A stretch of 64,000 bases of DNA, from positions 124,001 through 188,000 of the forward strand of contig NZ_JAEOAH010000003.1 in assembly GCF_016612995.1 (NCBI RefSeq). Direction: 5' to 3'. Below are positions 46,301 through 55,959 of the stretch, piece after piece (position 1 is the stretch's first letter; each line of letters begins with the position of its first letter). The stretch is from Viridibacillus soli. Lineage in GTDB: Bacteria > Bacillota > Bacilli > Bacillales_A > Planococcaceae. The position numbers were made by a program, and so were the translations under genes. Below the pieces are notes generated by a model that saw only the letters and a list, made by a program, of their open reading frames with translations, was not told the origin of the DNA and did no database searches.

Positions 46301-46391
46301 TTTTCACCTATTTATAAAGTAAATAAATCAAGAATTATTACATTTAAACTACCTTTTATTCTCAAATAAAGCTTTAAAAAGAGGAATATAT

Positions 46392-47297
46392 CTACTTAAA
46401 TACATTCTTCTTATGCCACTTAAAATACTTCTTATTTAGTTCACTTCTATTTACACGCATTTTGGAATTAATACCATACTTTTCATAATCGCTTTCATTT
46501 AGTCTGTCTGATATATGAATTTTGCCAGTACCATCAAATGCTATATAGCCTTTATCATATAAAGCATCATGATTACAGCATAGTAACAAACCGTTGTATG
46601 GATCTAACCGCTCTTCATTCGTGCTATCTTTCCAAGGTTTTGAATGGCTCGCACGTAGCATGGCTGGTAAATCAATTCCACACAATGCACATTGATGTAT
46701 CCATAATGGAGCCAAAGCTTCTTTATACTTTTGATTACCTTTACGGATTTTTACTTTCGCTTCTGCTTCTGTTTCTGCAATTATCGGAATTATACTGTTA
46801 CGCTCTTTACTTACAATTGGCCCGATCGCAAATTCTAGCTGTTCCTGATCTTCCTCATAAATATTTAAATCGCCAATAAGTTCCAGAAATTTAATCGCTA
46901 ATAGATCATTACAAGGAAATAGATAGCCCTGATTTCCATCGCCATTTTCCTGGAATGCAGAATACTTTAAAGGAAGGAGCGGCTGAATCTCTTCAAAATG
47001 CAATTTAATATTAAGCGGCTTCTCTAATTCTTCATAAACTGTCTCAACTGAATAACCATCAACACTATTTTCACTTTTATATGGATTTACCGATTCACTA
47101 AAATCTGTTTTAGTAATACTTACTGCTACAATATCTCCTTTTACATAGTGAAAAATACAGTCCCCTGTTTCCACTTCTTTCATTCGTCCCCAGAAATGCG
47201 GGGTTTGACCACTCTTGTCTACTTGTTGTGACCAAATAATATTATGTTCTTTCTCTTCTTCATACGTTTGTCCTTGCATAACAATATAAAAATTCAC
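46392..47297 (-). CDS. HNH endonuclease with an N-terminal PUA/EVE-like domain
   Basis: A 301-residue protein. Residues 1-120 resemble an EVE/PUA-like modified-base or RNA binding fold: MNFYIVMQGQTYEEEKEHNI, HFWGRMKEVETGDCIFHYVKG and IVAVSITKTD. Residues 200-285 form an HNH domain: CALCGIDLPAMLRASHSKPW, ERLDPYNGLLLCCNHDALYD, then GYIAFDGTGKIHIS. Together they resemble modification-dependent McrA-like restriction enzymes (COG3440 class). The start is GTG after AGAGGTG. It converges on the PLD-helicase. Role as a restriction enzyme is inferred. Confidence 0.82.
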   Translation of the reverse strand: MNFYIVMQGQTYEEEKEHNIIWSQQVDKSGQTPHFWGRMKEVETGDCIFHYVKGDIVAVSITKTDFSESVNPYKSENSVDGYSVETVYEELEKPLNIKLHFEEIQPLLPLKYSAFQENGDGNQGYLFPCNDLLAIKFLELIGDLNIYEEDQEQLEFAIGPIVSKERNSIIPIIAETEAEAKVKIRKGNQKYKEALAPLWIHQCALCGIDLPAMLRASHSKPWKDSTNEERLDPYNGLLLCCNHDALYDKGYIAFDGTGKIHISDRLNESDYEKYGINSKMRVNRSELNKKYFKWHKKNVFK

Positions 47298-47587
47298 GCG
47301 AATACACCTCTTACATTATTCTAATACAATCATACCATTAATAAGGCTGTAGACTGTAAATTGATGCTTTTATCTACATTATCAATTCTAAAATGATTGT
47401 CTCTCTATCATTAGCAGTGGATAAATTATTAACTTAATATTCCGGTTATTTCATCAATAGATAACGGAGCTTCATAATCCATCTACAACTTACTCGAAGC
47501 GAATCCTCGGTTCGAGTTCATCCCCCATTATACGATGTTAATGAATTACGATCTTTTACAGTAAATAAATCAAACGAAGTAGGAGCA
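47298..47587. other. Gap with a diverged copy of the helicase-gene terminator region
   Basis: At 47490-47517 ACTCGAAGCGAATCCTCGGT continues as TCGAGTT, about 23 of 27 bases matching 46271-46297. Downstream, AGTAAATAAATCAA (47561-47574) repeats 46318-46331. Otherwise no gene. Confidence 0.6.
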
Positions 47588-47764
47588 ATGGATTCAAAAT
47601 GTACTAACTCACCAAAGCAAGTTGAAACATTACATGAAGTCTTCTACAAATAGCGCCAAAAAAAGATTCACAACGTCCACCGTCAACTGCTACATTAAGA
47701 AATCTACGAGATAGAAACAGAGCAGGTTCAACGCTTTAAAGAAATATTGGAGCAGATAGTGTAA
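47588..47764 (+). pseudogene. Small coiled-coil gene with two internal stops
   Basis: After a TAGGAG site, ATG 47588 opens MDSKCTNSPKQVETLHEVFY, then TAG, then RQKKIHNVHRQLLH, then TAA, then EIYEIETEQVQRFKEILEQI and a final stop, all in one frame. The continuous frame and charged helical nature show a 58-residue gene broken by two nonsense codons. No family recognised. Confidence 0.6.
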
Positions 47765-48005
47765 TTTCTTTGTTGTGTGGGGGAGGTGGGGGTTGGTGTA
47801 CCATTCATACTCATAATCTTCTCCCCTACTGCTTATGTACCTTCGATTACACCTAAATTACCATGGAGATTTGATATAGCTTGGGCCTGTCACCATTAAT
47901 TTTTGACCACAGTTTTCACAATTACCAAATTAAAAACAAAATTTTCAATTTAATATAAAAATTCCCTTATCCTTGCGTTATAATTTAGAAAAGGGGGAAA
48001 GAACT

Positions 48006-49394
48006 ATGATCAAACAATCTATCATTGAACACGTACTTGAAGCCGCTCTTTCTACAGGTGGTGATTTTTCTGAATTATTCATTGAAGATAAGTATGTGAA
48101 TTCAATGGAATTACAAAGTGGAAAAATAGAGAAAAGTATATCCGGTCGTGATTTTGGAATAGGTATACGTATTTTCTCGGGTCTTCAAAGCATTTACACA
48201 TACACGAATGATATTTCAGAAGAAGGCTTGCTATTAGCCGCAAAACGAGCAGCACTTGCTATCAAAGGAGGAGTCACGGGTACCGTTCACCCACTCCAAA
48301 AAGAGACATTTAACCCGATTCACAAAATCTCACAAATGCCACAGACTGTGGAGCATGCAAGAAAAGCTGCTATCATGAGACAGGCAAATGAGATTGCGAG
48401 AAATTATGATGAACGTATTAAACAGGTTGGTTTACGCTATTTGGACGAAGAGCAAAATATACTTATTGCTAACTCAGAAGGTAAATTTGTTGAAGATACA
48501 CGTGTCTATAGCAGACTCTCCATTCAAGCGACTGCTTCTGAGGGCAATGAACTGCAAACTGGTTTCTACGGGCCAGGCGCTCATGCCGGATTTGAATTTA
48601 TGGAAAACTTAGATCTGGGTCACTATGCAGGTGAAGCCGCTCGCATTGCGGTTACAATGCTTCAAGCAGATGAATGCCCAAGCGGGAAATTCCCAGTCAT
48701 CATTGACAATGAATTTGGTGGTGTTATTTTCCATGAAGCTTGTGGACACGGGCTTGAAGCAACAGCTGTTGCAAAAAACAATTCAGTTTTCGCAAACCGA
48801 ATTGGGGAAAAAGTTGCACCGGATATCGTTACTTACATTGATGACGGTACATTACCGAACGAATGGGGTTCCCTTAATATTGATGATGAGGGTGAGAAAA
48901 CACGGAAAAATGTTTTAATTGAAAATGGCATTTTGAAAGGTTATCTAATTGATAAATTTAATGCACGTCGTATGAATGCTGAACCAACAGGCTCTTCACG
49001 TCGTCAGTCATACCGCTTCAATCCAACATCACGTATGACTAATACGTATATCGCACCGGGTACCTCAACACCAGAAGATATTATCGCTTCAACAGAATAT
49101 GGTATTTACACAAAATATATGGGTGGTGGCCAAGTCAATCCGGCTACTGGTGATTATAACTTCGCAGTTGCTGAAGCATACATCGTAAAAGATGGCAAAA
49201 TTGACCGCCCAGTACGCGGTGCAACACTTATTGGCAATGGCGCAAAGACATTACAGCTTGTCGATCGTGTCGGCAATAACCTTGCACACGGTGCGGGAAT
49301 GTGTGGATCATTGAGTGGCAGTCTTCCAGTAAATGTAGGCCAGCCGATGATTCGCGTTAGTGAAATTACGGTCGGTGGGACAAAGGGGGAATAA
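48006..49394 (+). CDS. tldD: TldD/PmbA family metalloprotease, TldD subunit
   Basis: A 462-residue protein beginning at ATG 48006, 8 nt after AAAGGGGGAA. It carries the zinc motif HEACGHGLEA near residue 240 and GGGQVNPATGDYNFAV toward the C-terminus, which identify the catalytic TldD-type subunit. In characterised species TldD and TldE form a heterodimer that degrades unfolded peptides through a narrow channel and matures some peptide natural products. The next gene supplies the partner. No peptide precursor gene was recognised nearby. An upstream TATAAT is at 47982. Confidence 0.88.
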   Translation: MIKQSIIEHVLEAALSTGGDFSELFIEDKYVNSMELQSGKIEKSISGRDFGIGIRIFSGLQSIYTYTNDISEEGLLLAAKRAALAIKGGVTGTVHPLQKETFNPIHKISQMPQTVEHARKAAIMRQANEIARNYDERIKQVGLRYLDEEQNILIANSEGKFVEDTRVYSRLSIQATASEGNELQTGFYGPGAHAGFEFMENLDLGHYAGEAARIAVTMLQADECPSGKFPVIIDNEFGGVIFHEACGHGLEATAVAKNNSVFANRIGEKVAPDIVTYIDDGTLPNEWGSLNIDDEGEKTRKNVLIENGILKGYLIDKFNARRMNAEPTGSSRRQSYRFNPTSRMTNTYIAPGTSTPEDIIASTEYGIYTKYMGGGQVNPATGDYNFAVAEAYIVKDGKIDRPVRGATLIGNGAKTLQLVDRVGNNLAHGAGMCGSLSGSLPVNVGQPMIRVSEITVGGTKGE

Positions 49395-49397
49395 ACA

Positions 49398-50741
49398 ATG
49401 GAAATCACTGAATTCCAAGAAAAATTGCTTCAAAAAGCAATGAATGCTGGTTTCAAAGAAGCTGAAGTATATTATGAACATGCTGAATCATTTCAATGTA
49501 TGATTTATGATGGTGAAATTGATAGCTACGAAACATCTGAAGATGGAGGCCTTAGTCTACGAGGGCTTTATAACGGAAAAATGGGCTATTCTTATACAGA
49601 AAAACTAGACGACGATTCGATTCCATTTTTAATTGACAGTGCCAAAGCAAATGCAGATGTGCTTGATGAGGATGATGGCACTGATATTTACGAAGGAAGT
49701 AACGAATATGATGATCATAAGTTTTACAGCGAAGAACTTTCAAATGTTCATATCCCTAATAAGATTGAGCTGATTCGATCTATTGAAGAGAAAATACGTG
49801 CATACGATCCACGTATTGTCACCCTTGACTATTGCTTACTGCAAGATTTTTCAGGAGAGCGATCAATGGCGAACAGTAAAGGTCTTTCATTAACAGAAAA
49901 AAAGAATGGCATTATCATCTTCATTTCAACAGTCGTTAAAGACGGCGAAGAAATGAAAACAGGTAGCTACATTAATATGACGCGCGATTTTAGCTCTCTC
50001 GATGCCGATGAAATTGCAAAAGAAGCGGCTGAAGAAGCACTGTCCCATCTCGGGGAAAAATCCATTCCATCTAGAAAATACCCTATTATTATGCGACATG
50101 ATGCAGCAGCGTCCTTACTTGCTATATTTGCACCGATCTTCTCCGCTGAAAAAGCGCAAAAAGATCAGTCGCTTCTAAAAGGAAAAGTTGGAATGCAAGT
50201 GGCGTCGAATTTCTTCACACTGCTCAATGATCCGTTCCATCCGGATGCTATGTCAGGCTCAAATTTTGACGGAGAAGGTGTTGCGACAAAAAAACAATCT
50301 ATTATATCAAATGGTACTCTCGAAACACTTCTCCATAACAGGAAAACAGCAAAATTAGAAGGTTGCGAAACAACAGGACATGCACATAAAGCATCTTACA
50401 AGAGCACGCTCAGTATCGCAGCCCAAAACATGTACATTGCACCGGGTGAAAGAACTAAAGTAGACTTAATTGCTTCTGTAACTGAAGGTATCCTAATTAC
50501 GGACTTGTCCGGCCTTCATTCAGGTACGAATGCAATTTCTGGAGACTTCTCCGTTGAGGCAACGGGTTTCCATATTAAAGATGGTAAGATTGCCTCGCCA
50601 ATTAAACAAATGACAATCGCTGGGAACTTCTTTGACTATATGAAGGATATTGAGGAAACCTGTTCAGATCTTCACTTCCTTCCAGATGGTTACGGTTCAC
50701 CATCACTACTAGTTAAAGAACTTTCCGTTACCGTTGATTAA
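49398..50741 (+). CDS. pmbA: TldD/PmbA family protein, TldE (PmbA) subunit
   Basis: This 447-residue partner lacks the HExxxH zinc motif, as TldE subunits do. It retains the family shape: AEVYYEHAESFQCMIYDGEI at the start, LSGLHSGTNAISGDFSVEAT near residue 380, and GYGSPSLLVKELSV at the end. It begins 3 nt after tldD, so both are translated together and should form the heterodimer. The downstream terminator is shared with the convergent GNAT gene. Confidence 0.88.
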   Translation: MEITEFQEKLLQKAMNAGFKEAEVYYEHAESFQCMIYDGEIDSYETSEDGGLSLRGLYNGKMGYSYTEKLDDDSIPFLIDSAKANADVLDEDDGTDIYEGSNEYDDHKFYSEELSNVHIPNKIELIRSIEEKIRAYDPRIVTLDYCLLQDFSGERSMANSKGLSLTEKKNGIIIFISTVVKDGEEMKTGSYINMTRDFSSLDADEIAKEAAEEALSHLGEKSIPSRKYPIIMRHDAAASLLAIFAPIFSAEKAQKDQSLLKGKVGMQVASNFFTLLNDPFHPDAMSGSNFDGEGVATKKQSIISNGTLETLLHNRKTAKLEGCETTGHAHKASYKSTLSIAAQNMYIAPGERTKVDLIASVTEGILITDLSGLHSGTNAISGDFSVEATGFHIKDGKIASPIKQMTIAGNFFDYMKDIEETCSDLHFLPDGYGSPSLLVKELSVTVD

Positions 50742-50963
50742 AATGCATATTTATAGAATTAGAAAACGTAGTCAATCAGGCTCTTCACACGAATGTTGGT
50801 AAATTACCTGTTAAAATATTATCGGATATCCCTGTTCAGCTAAACGATATGACAGTGTAATCCACATTTCTTTTAGATGACAGGATGGCTATTGTCATTT
50901 CAAGTTCTCAGAAGTATCAAACGCAATGACATTTTCTGATGTATAACTAAGAAATCCAAAAGC

Positions 50964-50997
50964 AAAAACCTGCTACGGAGATCCGCAGCAGGTTTTT
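50964..50997. terminator. Bidirectional terminator between pmbA and the GNAT gene
   Basis: AAAAACCTGCTACGGA pairs with TCCGCAGCAGGTTTTT with one mismatch and a 2-nt loop; T-tracts on both strands. Confidence 0.85.
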
Positions 50998-51038
50998 TTA
51001 TAATAGTTTTTCATCTTACTTACTCAACTAAAGACCCC

Positions 51039-51449
51039 TTAATTTATCTTAGCAAAAGCTACTAGAGAGCCTTTATCACAAGATTGGAAACCGTTTTTTT
51101 CATAAAAGTGCCTTACATTAGACGCTTCTTCCGTCAAGAGAACTTTTTGTCGAACACTATCATACTTCTCCAAAGTACGTTGCATTAATTGAGAAGCAAT
51201 ACCTTGATTTTGATATACATTCAATACAAGTATATCTTGAATGTAAATAATTGTTAAACCATCACCAATGATACGAATTAATCCGACTAATCGTTCTCCA
51301 TCCCAAGCAGATATAACTTCTAAAGATTGTATTAACGCTTGTTGAAGGATATCTAAATCTTTCGTATAAGCAGTCCATTGCACATCGTTATATAAACTTT
51401 CTAATTGCTCTTTATCAATCGCTTTACTGTTTTTAAATGTTATTGTCAT
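51039..51449 (-). CDS. GNAT family N-acetyltransferase
   Basis: A 136-residue acetyl-CoA-dependent acetyltransferase. Motif A reads ILVLNVYQNQGIASQLMQRT (Q/R-x-x-G-x-G/A), and the C-terminal HFYEKNGFQ is typical. The N-terminal YNDVQWTAYTKD suggests the subgroup of small GNATs resembling spermidine/arylamine or YjaB-like enzymes, substrate unknown. AAAAGAAATG precedes the start weakly. It is convergent with pmbA. Confidence 0.85.
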   Translation of the reverse strand: MTITFKNSKAIDKEQLESLYNDVQWTAYTKDLDILQQALIQSLEVISAWDGERLVGLIRIIGDGLTIIYIQDILVLNVYQNQGIASQLMQRTLEKYDSVRQKVLLTEEASNVRHFYEKNGFQSCDKGSLVAFAKIN

Positions 51450-51591
51450 TTCTTTTCCTCCTCAATATTTTACTTTGAAGAGTTATTGCGTAATTTAACC
51501 ACTGTCTTATACCTCCTTTTAATTAACTTCCCTTTATTTTAAATGCAATTTTATCTAAAATAATCTTGATTTATAAAATACATCCTAATGA

Positions 51592-52113
51592 TTATTTATT
51601 AGGTAAAATCAATTCTATATTTTTCTGAATTGCTTTATTGCCCATTTCACCTGCTGATATTTTTTTAACTGTACCCTCGGAGTCGATGAATACCGACGTA
51701 GGTAAGAACTCTACATTATAACTTTTAAAAACAACTGTTGATTGATCTATTAGTATCGGAAAACTAATGTTTTTAGTGAAATTTTTAACTTCAAAAGGTT
51801 TTTGTGCATTATTTATTGCAAGGATTTCCACTCCTTTTGATTTATACTTACTATAGTTTTCTTCTAAATCAGGCATTTCCTCTTTGCAATAATCACAATA
51901 AGTCGCCCAAAAATTTAGTACAACTCCCTTACCTTTATAATCTGATAATTTATGCTTCTCTCCATTTAAATCCTCAAGAATAAAATCAGGTGCAACATCT
52001 CCTACTTTTACCAACTCATATGTTTCTTTTGTGAGGTTACTATAGACGGTATAAGCAATGGTACTAAAGATAATTACTAAAATAACTGTTCGCATAATCG
52101 TTCTTTTATTCAT
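51592..52113 (-). CDS. Membrane-anchored thioredoxin-like protein (TlpA/ResA family)
   Basis: This 173-residue protein has an N-terminal membrane helix (residues 7-25) and an extracytoplasmic thioredoxin fold. The active site is WATYCDYC, a C-x2-C, and the start of the domain reads APDFILEDLNGEKHKLSDYK. ResA/TlpA/StoA proteins reduce exported cysteines during cytochrome c maturation or sporulation. AAGGAG precedes the ATG, 65 nt after the RND pump gene on the same strand, so they may form one transcript. Confidence 0.87.
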   Translation of the reverse strand: MNKRTIMRTVILVIIFSTIAYTVYSNLTKETYELVKVGDVAPDFILEDLNGEKHKLSDYKGKGVVLNFWATYCDYCKEEMPDLEENYSKYKSKGVEILAINNAQKPFEVKNFTKNISFPILIDQSTVVFKSYNVEFLPTSVFIDSEGTVKKISAGEMGNKAIQKNIELILPNK

Positions 52114-52177
52114 CTATTGTTCTCCTTAAAATCCAATGATACCCCAAAAATCGGTACTAAAATTCTGTTGAAAATGT

Positions 52178-55100
52178 TCATATCTTTTTTGGTGGATTAA
52201 ATAAACTGTATAGTATTGGTACAATAAAAAGCGTTAAGAAAGTAGATGTTGATAGTCCGCCAATGACGACAACAGAGAGTGATTTTGACACCATTCCAGA
52301 TTCATTTGAAATAGCCATTGGGATTAAAGCTCCAATTGTTGCAATAGCTGTCATCAAGATCGGCCGAATACGTATGACGCCCGCTTCAATTAAGGCTTCA
52401 TGTTTGGACATGCCGCTTCTTTCGTTTTGCTTCACCTTATCAACTAAAACGATAGCATTCGTAACGACAATACCATTCAGCATGAGTAACCCAATCATTG
52501 TAGGCATACCAATTGGTTCATTCACAATATAAAGTCCAATCAGTGCTCCAATAACGGAAAATGGGATGGCAAACAAGATAACAAATGGAGCCTTGCCTTC
52601 TCTAAAGGCAATTACCATGACTAAATATACTAAGAAGATACTGATTGCGATGGCAATGGATAGATTTTTGAAGCCATCTGACATCGATGCGGATGCACCT
52701 TCCTTGTAGTAGGCAACATTTTCTGGCAACTGCAAATTATTGATAATCTCATCTGCTTTCGCTGTCACATCACCTACTTTTTCATCAGTGATTGTCCCAT
52801 AAACCATGATATATTCATTTCCATTCAAATGAGAAACAGCGGTTATATTATTGACTCTTTTCAGTTTTCCTATCTCATTAAGAGAAACTGGCATACCGAT
52901 TACATTGTTAATTTGTTGATTGCCCAGTTCTTGGATGGATGTGATCTCATCCATCTTTAATCCAAGGTTTACTTCTCTTATTTCGCCTTTCACCCTCATG
53001 GTTGTTACTACATCACCGTTAATTAGTGTACGAAGACTTTGTGCTACCATGGCTGGCATTAGTCCATTTTCAGCAAGCTTACCTTCGTCCAAATCAATGA
53101 CTATTTCAGGTTCTTCCCCTTCTAAAGATGTTTTAACATCTGTCATTCCTTCCATTTCTTTTAAACCAGCTGTAATTAGTTCACTTGCTTTTTTTATATC
53201 TTCAGAATTTGACCCATTTACAACAAGAGTATACCTGCCTTCTGAACCACCAATAATTCCACCTACACCCGATACAGTAATTTCCTCCGGCTCAGTAATG
53301 GTTGTAAACTGGGATCGTAAACCTTTAACAAATTCATTAACATTTTCAACAGAATCTTTTACAACAAATGAAATCGTCGCCCTTTCCGATCCACCATCAA
53401 TATTTGTATTTACCAGACTGATTTCCTTTTGATCCAATAAGATATTTTCCACTTTACTTGTGGCTTCAACTGTTTTCTCTGGAGCAGTTCCTTTTTTCAT
53501 CGTAACTTCGACATCGAAATCATTAACTTTCTCTTGCGGCAGGAAGGTTGTTCCTAGTCTAGGTGCGATTAAGGCAACAGAACCAACGAGAATCACTAAT
53601 GCTGCAGTTAAAGTAACGAATCGATGTTTTAACACCCAAGTCAAACTTTTGCGATACCCAATTTGAAGTCCATTTTCTTGCGATTCCTTTGGTGTAATTT
53701 TTAATAAGAAAATTCTCGACAAGAGCGGAACAATCGTTATGGCAACAATTAATGAAATTAATAATGAGATAACGATAGTCCATGCAAGTGGTTTAAAAAA
53801 TCCCCCTACAATTCCCGGTACAAAAGCCAATGGTAAGAAAACAGCAACGGTTGTGATTGTGGAAGAAGTGATAGCAGATGCTACTTCCCTTGTAGCTTGT
53901 TCTATGAGCTTATCATTTCTTTCCTTTGAAGCACTTACCCTTCTAAATATATTTTCAATGACTACAATCGAGTCATCCACAACCCGTCCGGCAGCTACGG
54001 CAATTCCTGCAAGTGTCATAATATTTAATGTATAACCTATCGTTTTCATCAGAAGAAAAGATGCAAATATGGATACTGGGATGGATATAACAGCAATAAT
54101 GGTCGAACGGATATTTCTTAAAAACAACAAGGTTACGACAACGGCCATTAATGCACCTAAAAATGCCTCACGTAGCATCGAATAGACTGATTGCTTAATT
54201 TCAATGGATTGATCACGTAATGTTTCTACTTGATACCCTTCAGGAAGATCCAGATTTTTGATTTCTTCCTTCACTTGGTCAACAATAGCTACTACATTAG
54301 CTCCGCCTTCAGCCGTAATACCGAAACTTACGCCTTGTTCTCCGTTTATTCGTGTAATATTGTTTGTGTATTCACTTTCATATGTAACTTCAGCAATTTT
54401 ACCTAAAGTAGTCGTTCCAGGTACCTTTTTAGCGGTTTGTGAATTTGAATTTTGTGTGAAAAGCTTTATTTGTTTAACATCAGCAACTGATTTCAGTTCT
54501 TTATTTACTCGCACCGGTAATACTTCGTTTGATACAGTAATATCTCCGGTCGGCATCGAAAGATTATTTGCTGAAATAGCTGTTTTAACATCAGCAATTG
54601 TAATTCCTCTTGCCTCTAATTGTTCAGGTAATAGTCGAATAAGCACTAACTTATCTGCAACCCCGCCGACCTCGACTTCGCTTACTCCTTCAATAACTTC
54701 AAGGCGTGGAATAATATTTTCCTTCACAAACATTTGAACTTCTTCATAATTTTCATCGGCATAAATTCCCATCGAGAAGACAATTGGATTGTCATCCGGA
54801 CTAGATAATTCAAACTTCGGTTCTCCTGCTAATTCTGGCAGTTGCATCTTATCGACACTTGTCCTCACTATCTGCTCAGCTTCCTCCATATCAATCGACA
54901 TATCAAATTCTATCGTTGAATATGCGGCATTAGCAACACCACCTGTATAGACATTCTTTCCCCCTTCAAGCTTCATGAATTCTCTTTCCATTTGCTCCCC
55001 GATATCATTCATCGATTGTTCCGGTGAAGCACCTGGATAAGGTATAGTAACTGTCAAATATGGAATATCTACGTTCGGATACTTCTCAAGATGTAACTCT

Positions 55101-55192
55101 TTAAGAGAATAAATTCCTCCCGTAATAATAAGAAATACTACTAAAAACAGAGCTAAACCATTTTTCATACTAAACTGAATGATTGATTTCAT
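52178..55192 (-). CDS. RND family efflux transporter (SwrC/AcrB-like)
   Basis: A 1004-residue RND permease with twelve transmembrane helices and two large extracytoplasmic loops (about residues 35-330 and 550-850). Family blocks: YPNVDIPYLTVTIPYPGASP, the helix-4 motif with charged residues GRVVDDSIVVIENIFRRV, and FAIPFSVIGALIGLY. Its size and solitary position (no membrane fusion protein next to it) match SwrC/YerP of Bacilli, which exports surfactin and other amphiphiles. A palindromic site lies about 150 nt upstream. AGGTAGG precedes the ATG. Confidence 0.9.
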   Translation of the reverse strand: MKSIIQFSMKNGLALFLVVFLIITGGIYSLKELHLEKYPNVDIPYLTVTIPYPGASPEQSMNDIGEQMEREFMKLEGGKNVYTGGVANAAYSTIEFDMSIDMEEAEQIVRTSVDKMQLPELAGEPKFELSSPDDNPIVFSMGIYADENYEEVQMFVKENIIPRLEVIEGVSEVEVGGVADKLVLIRLLPEQLEARGITIADVKTAISANNLSMPTGDITVSNEVLPVRVNKELKSVADVKQIKLFTQNSNSQTAKKVPGTTTLGKIAEVTYESEYTNNITRINGEQGVSFGITAEGGANVVAIVDQVKEEIKNLDLPEGYQVETLRDQSIEIKQSVYSMLREAFLGALMAVVVTLLFLRNIRSTIIAVISIPVSIFASFLLMKTIGYTLNIMTLAGIAVAAGRVVDDSIVVIENIFRRVSASKERNDKLIEQATREVASAITSSTITTVAVFLPLAFVPGIVGGFFKPLAWTIVISLLISLIVAITIVPLLSRIFLLKITPKESQENGLQIGYRKSLTWVLKHRFVTLTAALVILVGSVALIAPRLGTTFLPQEKVNDFDVEVTMKKGTAPEKTVEATSKVENILLDQKEISLVNTNIDGGSERATISFVVKDSVENVNEFVKGLRSQFTTITEPEEITVSGVGGIIGGSEGRYTLVVNGSNSEDIKKASELITAGLKEMEGMTDVKTSLEGEEPEIVIDLDEGKLAENGLMPAMVAQSLRTLINGDVVTTMRVKGEIREVNLGLKMDEITSIQELGNQQINNVIGMPVSLNEIGKLKRVNNITAVSHLNGNEYIMVYGTITDEKVGDVTAKADEIINNLQLPENVAYYKEGASASMSDGFKNLSIAIAISIFLVYLVMVIAFREGKAPFVILFAIPFSVIGALIGLYIVNEPIGMPTMIGLLMLNGIVVTNAIVLVDKVKQNERSGMSKHEALIEAGVIRIRPILMTAIATIGALIPMAISNESGMVSKSLSVVVIGGLSTSTFLTLFIVPILYSLFNPPKKI

Positions 55193-55506
55193 CTTGCACC
55201 TACCTGTATAAATTTTGATTTATCAATGGTTTACACCATTGTAGGCATGTCATTTTTTTATGAAACACCTCTATAATATGATTTTGATAATTAAAAAATC
55301 GTAAGTAACACGACTAATTAACTACCTTGATTTTACAAATATACCATAGTAAAAGGACCCTTTATACACTTTTTATGGTATATTTGTAGAGAAATTTTAA
55401 TAATAAGGAAGAATTGTGTTGCATTAGGTATAAATATACAAAAATTAGTACCATTAATATAGTCTCTCTGTTTCAACAGAGATTAACATCGGTTAAGGAA
55501 GATGAG
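55193..55506. other. Upstream region of the RND pump gene
   Basis: No gene. It contains the inverted repeat at 55335-55387 and a related half site GGTATAAATATACAA at 55427-55441. Confidence 0.55.
55335..55387. promoter_or_regulatory. Candidate operator pair upstream of the RND pump
   Basis: ACAAATATACCATA (55335-55348) and its exact inverse TATGGTATATTTGT (55374-55387) are 25 nt apart. Such long inverted sites flank TetR/MarR-controlled pump promoters; no regulator gene is in the immediate neighbourhood. Confidence 0.55.
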
Positions 55507-55935
55507 ATGCAAAAAGATAATAGATATTTCATTAGATACTAACTGGGTAAACAATTACATATAGAAATTAGAAATTTCAATAAATCTCTCAATATTTCAT
55601 CTAACGGGAAAGGCCGATGGTTCGATGTAAAAGGGAATGAAATACACGAGTTAAATGGCGCTCTTGATATTGATATATCATGCACTCCTTTCACCAATTC
55701 CCTGCCAATTAACCGATTCGAATGGGATCAAAATAAATCTAAGAATTTTAAAATTGTCTTTATTTCTATTCCAGATATGACCTATAAAGAAGTGAAACAA
55801 AGCTATACATTAATCAAAGACACAATTGATAGTAGAGAGTTTCAATACAAAAGTGGTATATATGAAACCAAAATTGAAGTTGATATTAATGGACTAGTTA
55901 TAGCTTATCCCGGGATATTCACGCGACACTTTTAA
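55507..55935 (+). pseudogene. Putative glycolipid-binding protein gene (PF06475-like) with one stop
   Basis: ATG 55507 opens MQKDNRYFIRY, then TAA at 55540, then, in the same frame to 55935, GKGRWFDVKGNEIHELNGAL, DIDISCTPFTNSLPINRFEW, VKQSYTLIKDTI and LVIAYPGIFTRHF. The TPFTNSLPI and YPGxFxR blocks are characteristic of DUF1089/putative glycolipid-binding proteins. The frame is otherwise intact over 142 codons. A single nonsense mutation is the simplest reading; a later start cannot be excluded but no ATG or ribosome site lies nearby. An IS4-type relic follows directly. Confidence 0.72.
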
Positions 55936-55959
55936 TGCGCTTTCTTTATTTGATTGATC

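Noticed and set aside
52920-53432. A 170-codon plus-strand frame
   Set aside because: It is antisense to the RND pump gene, with low-complexity composition typical of a shadow frame.
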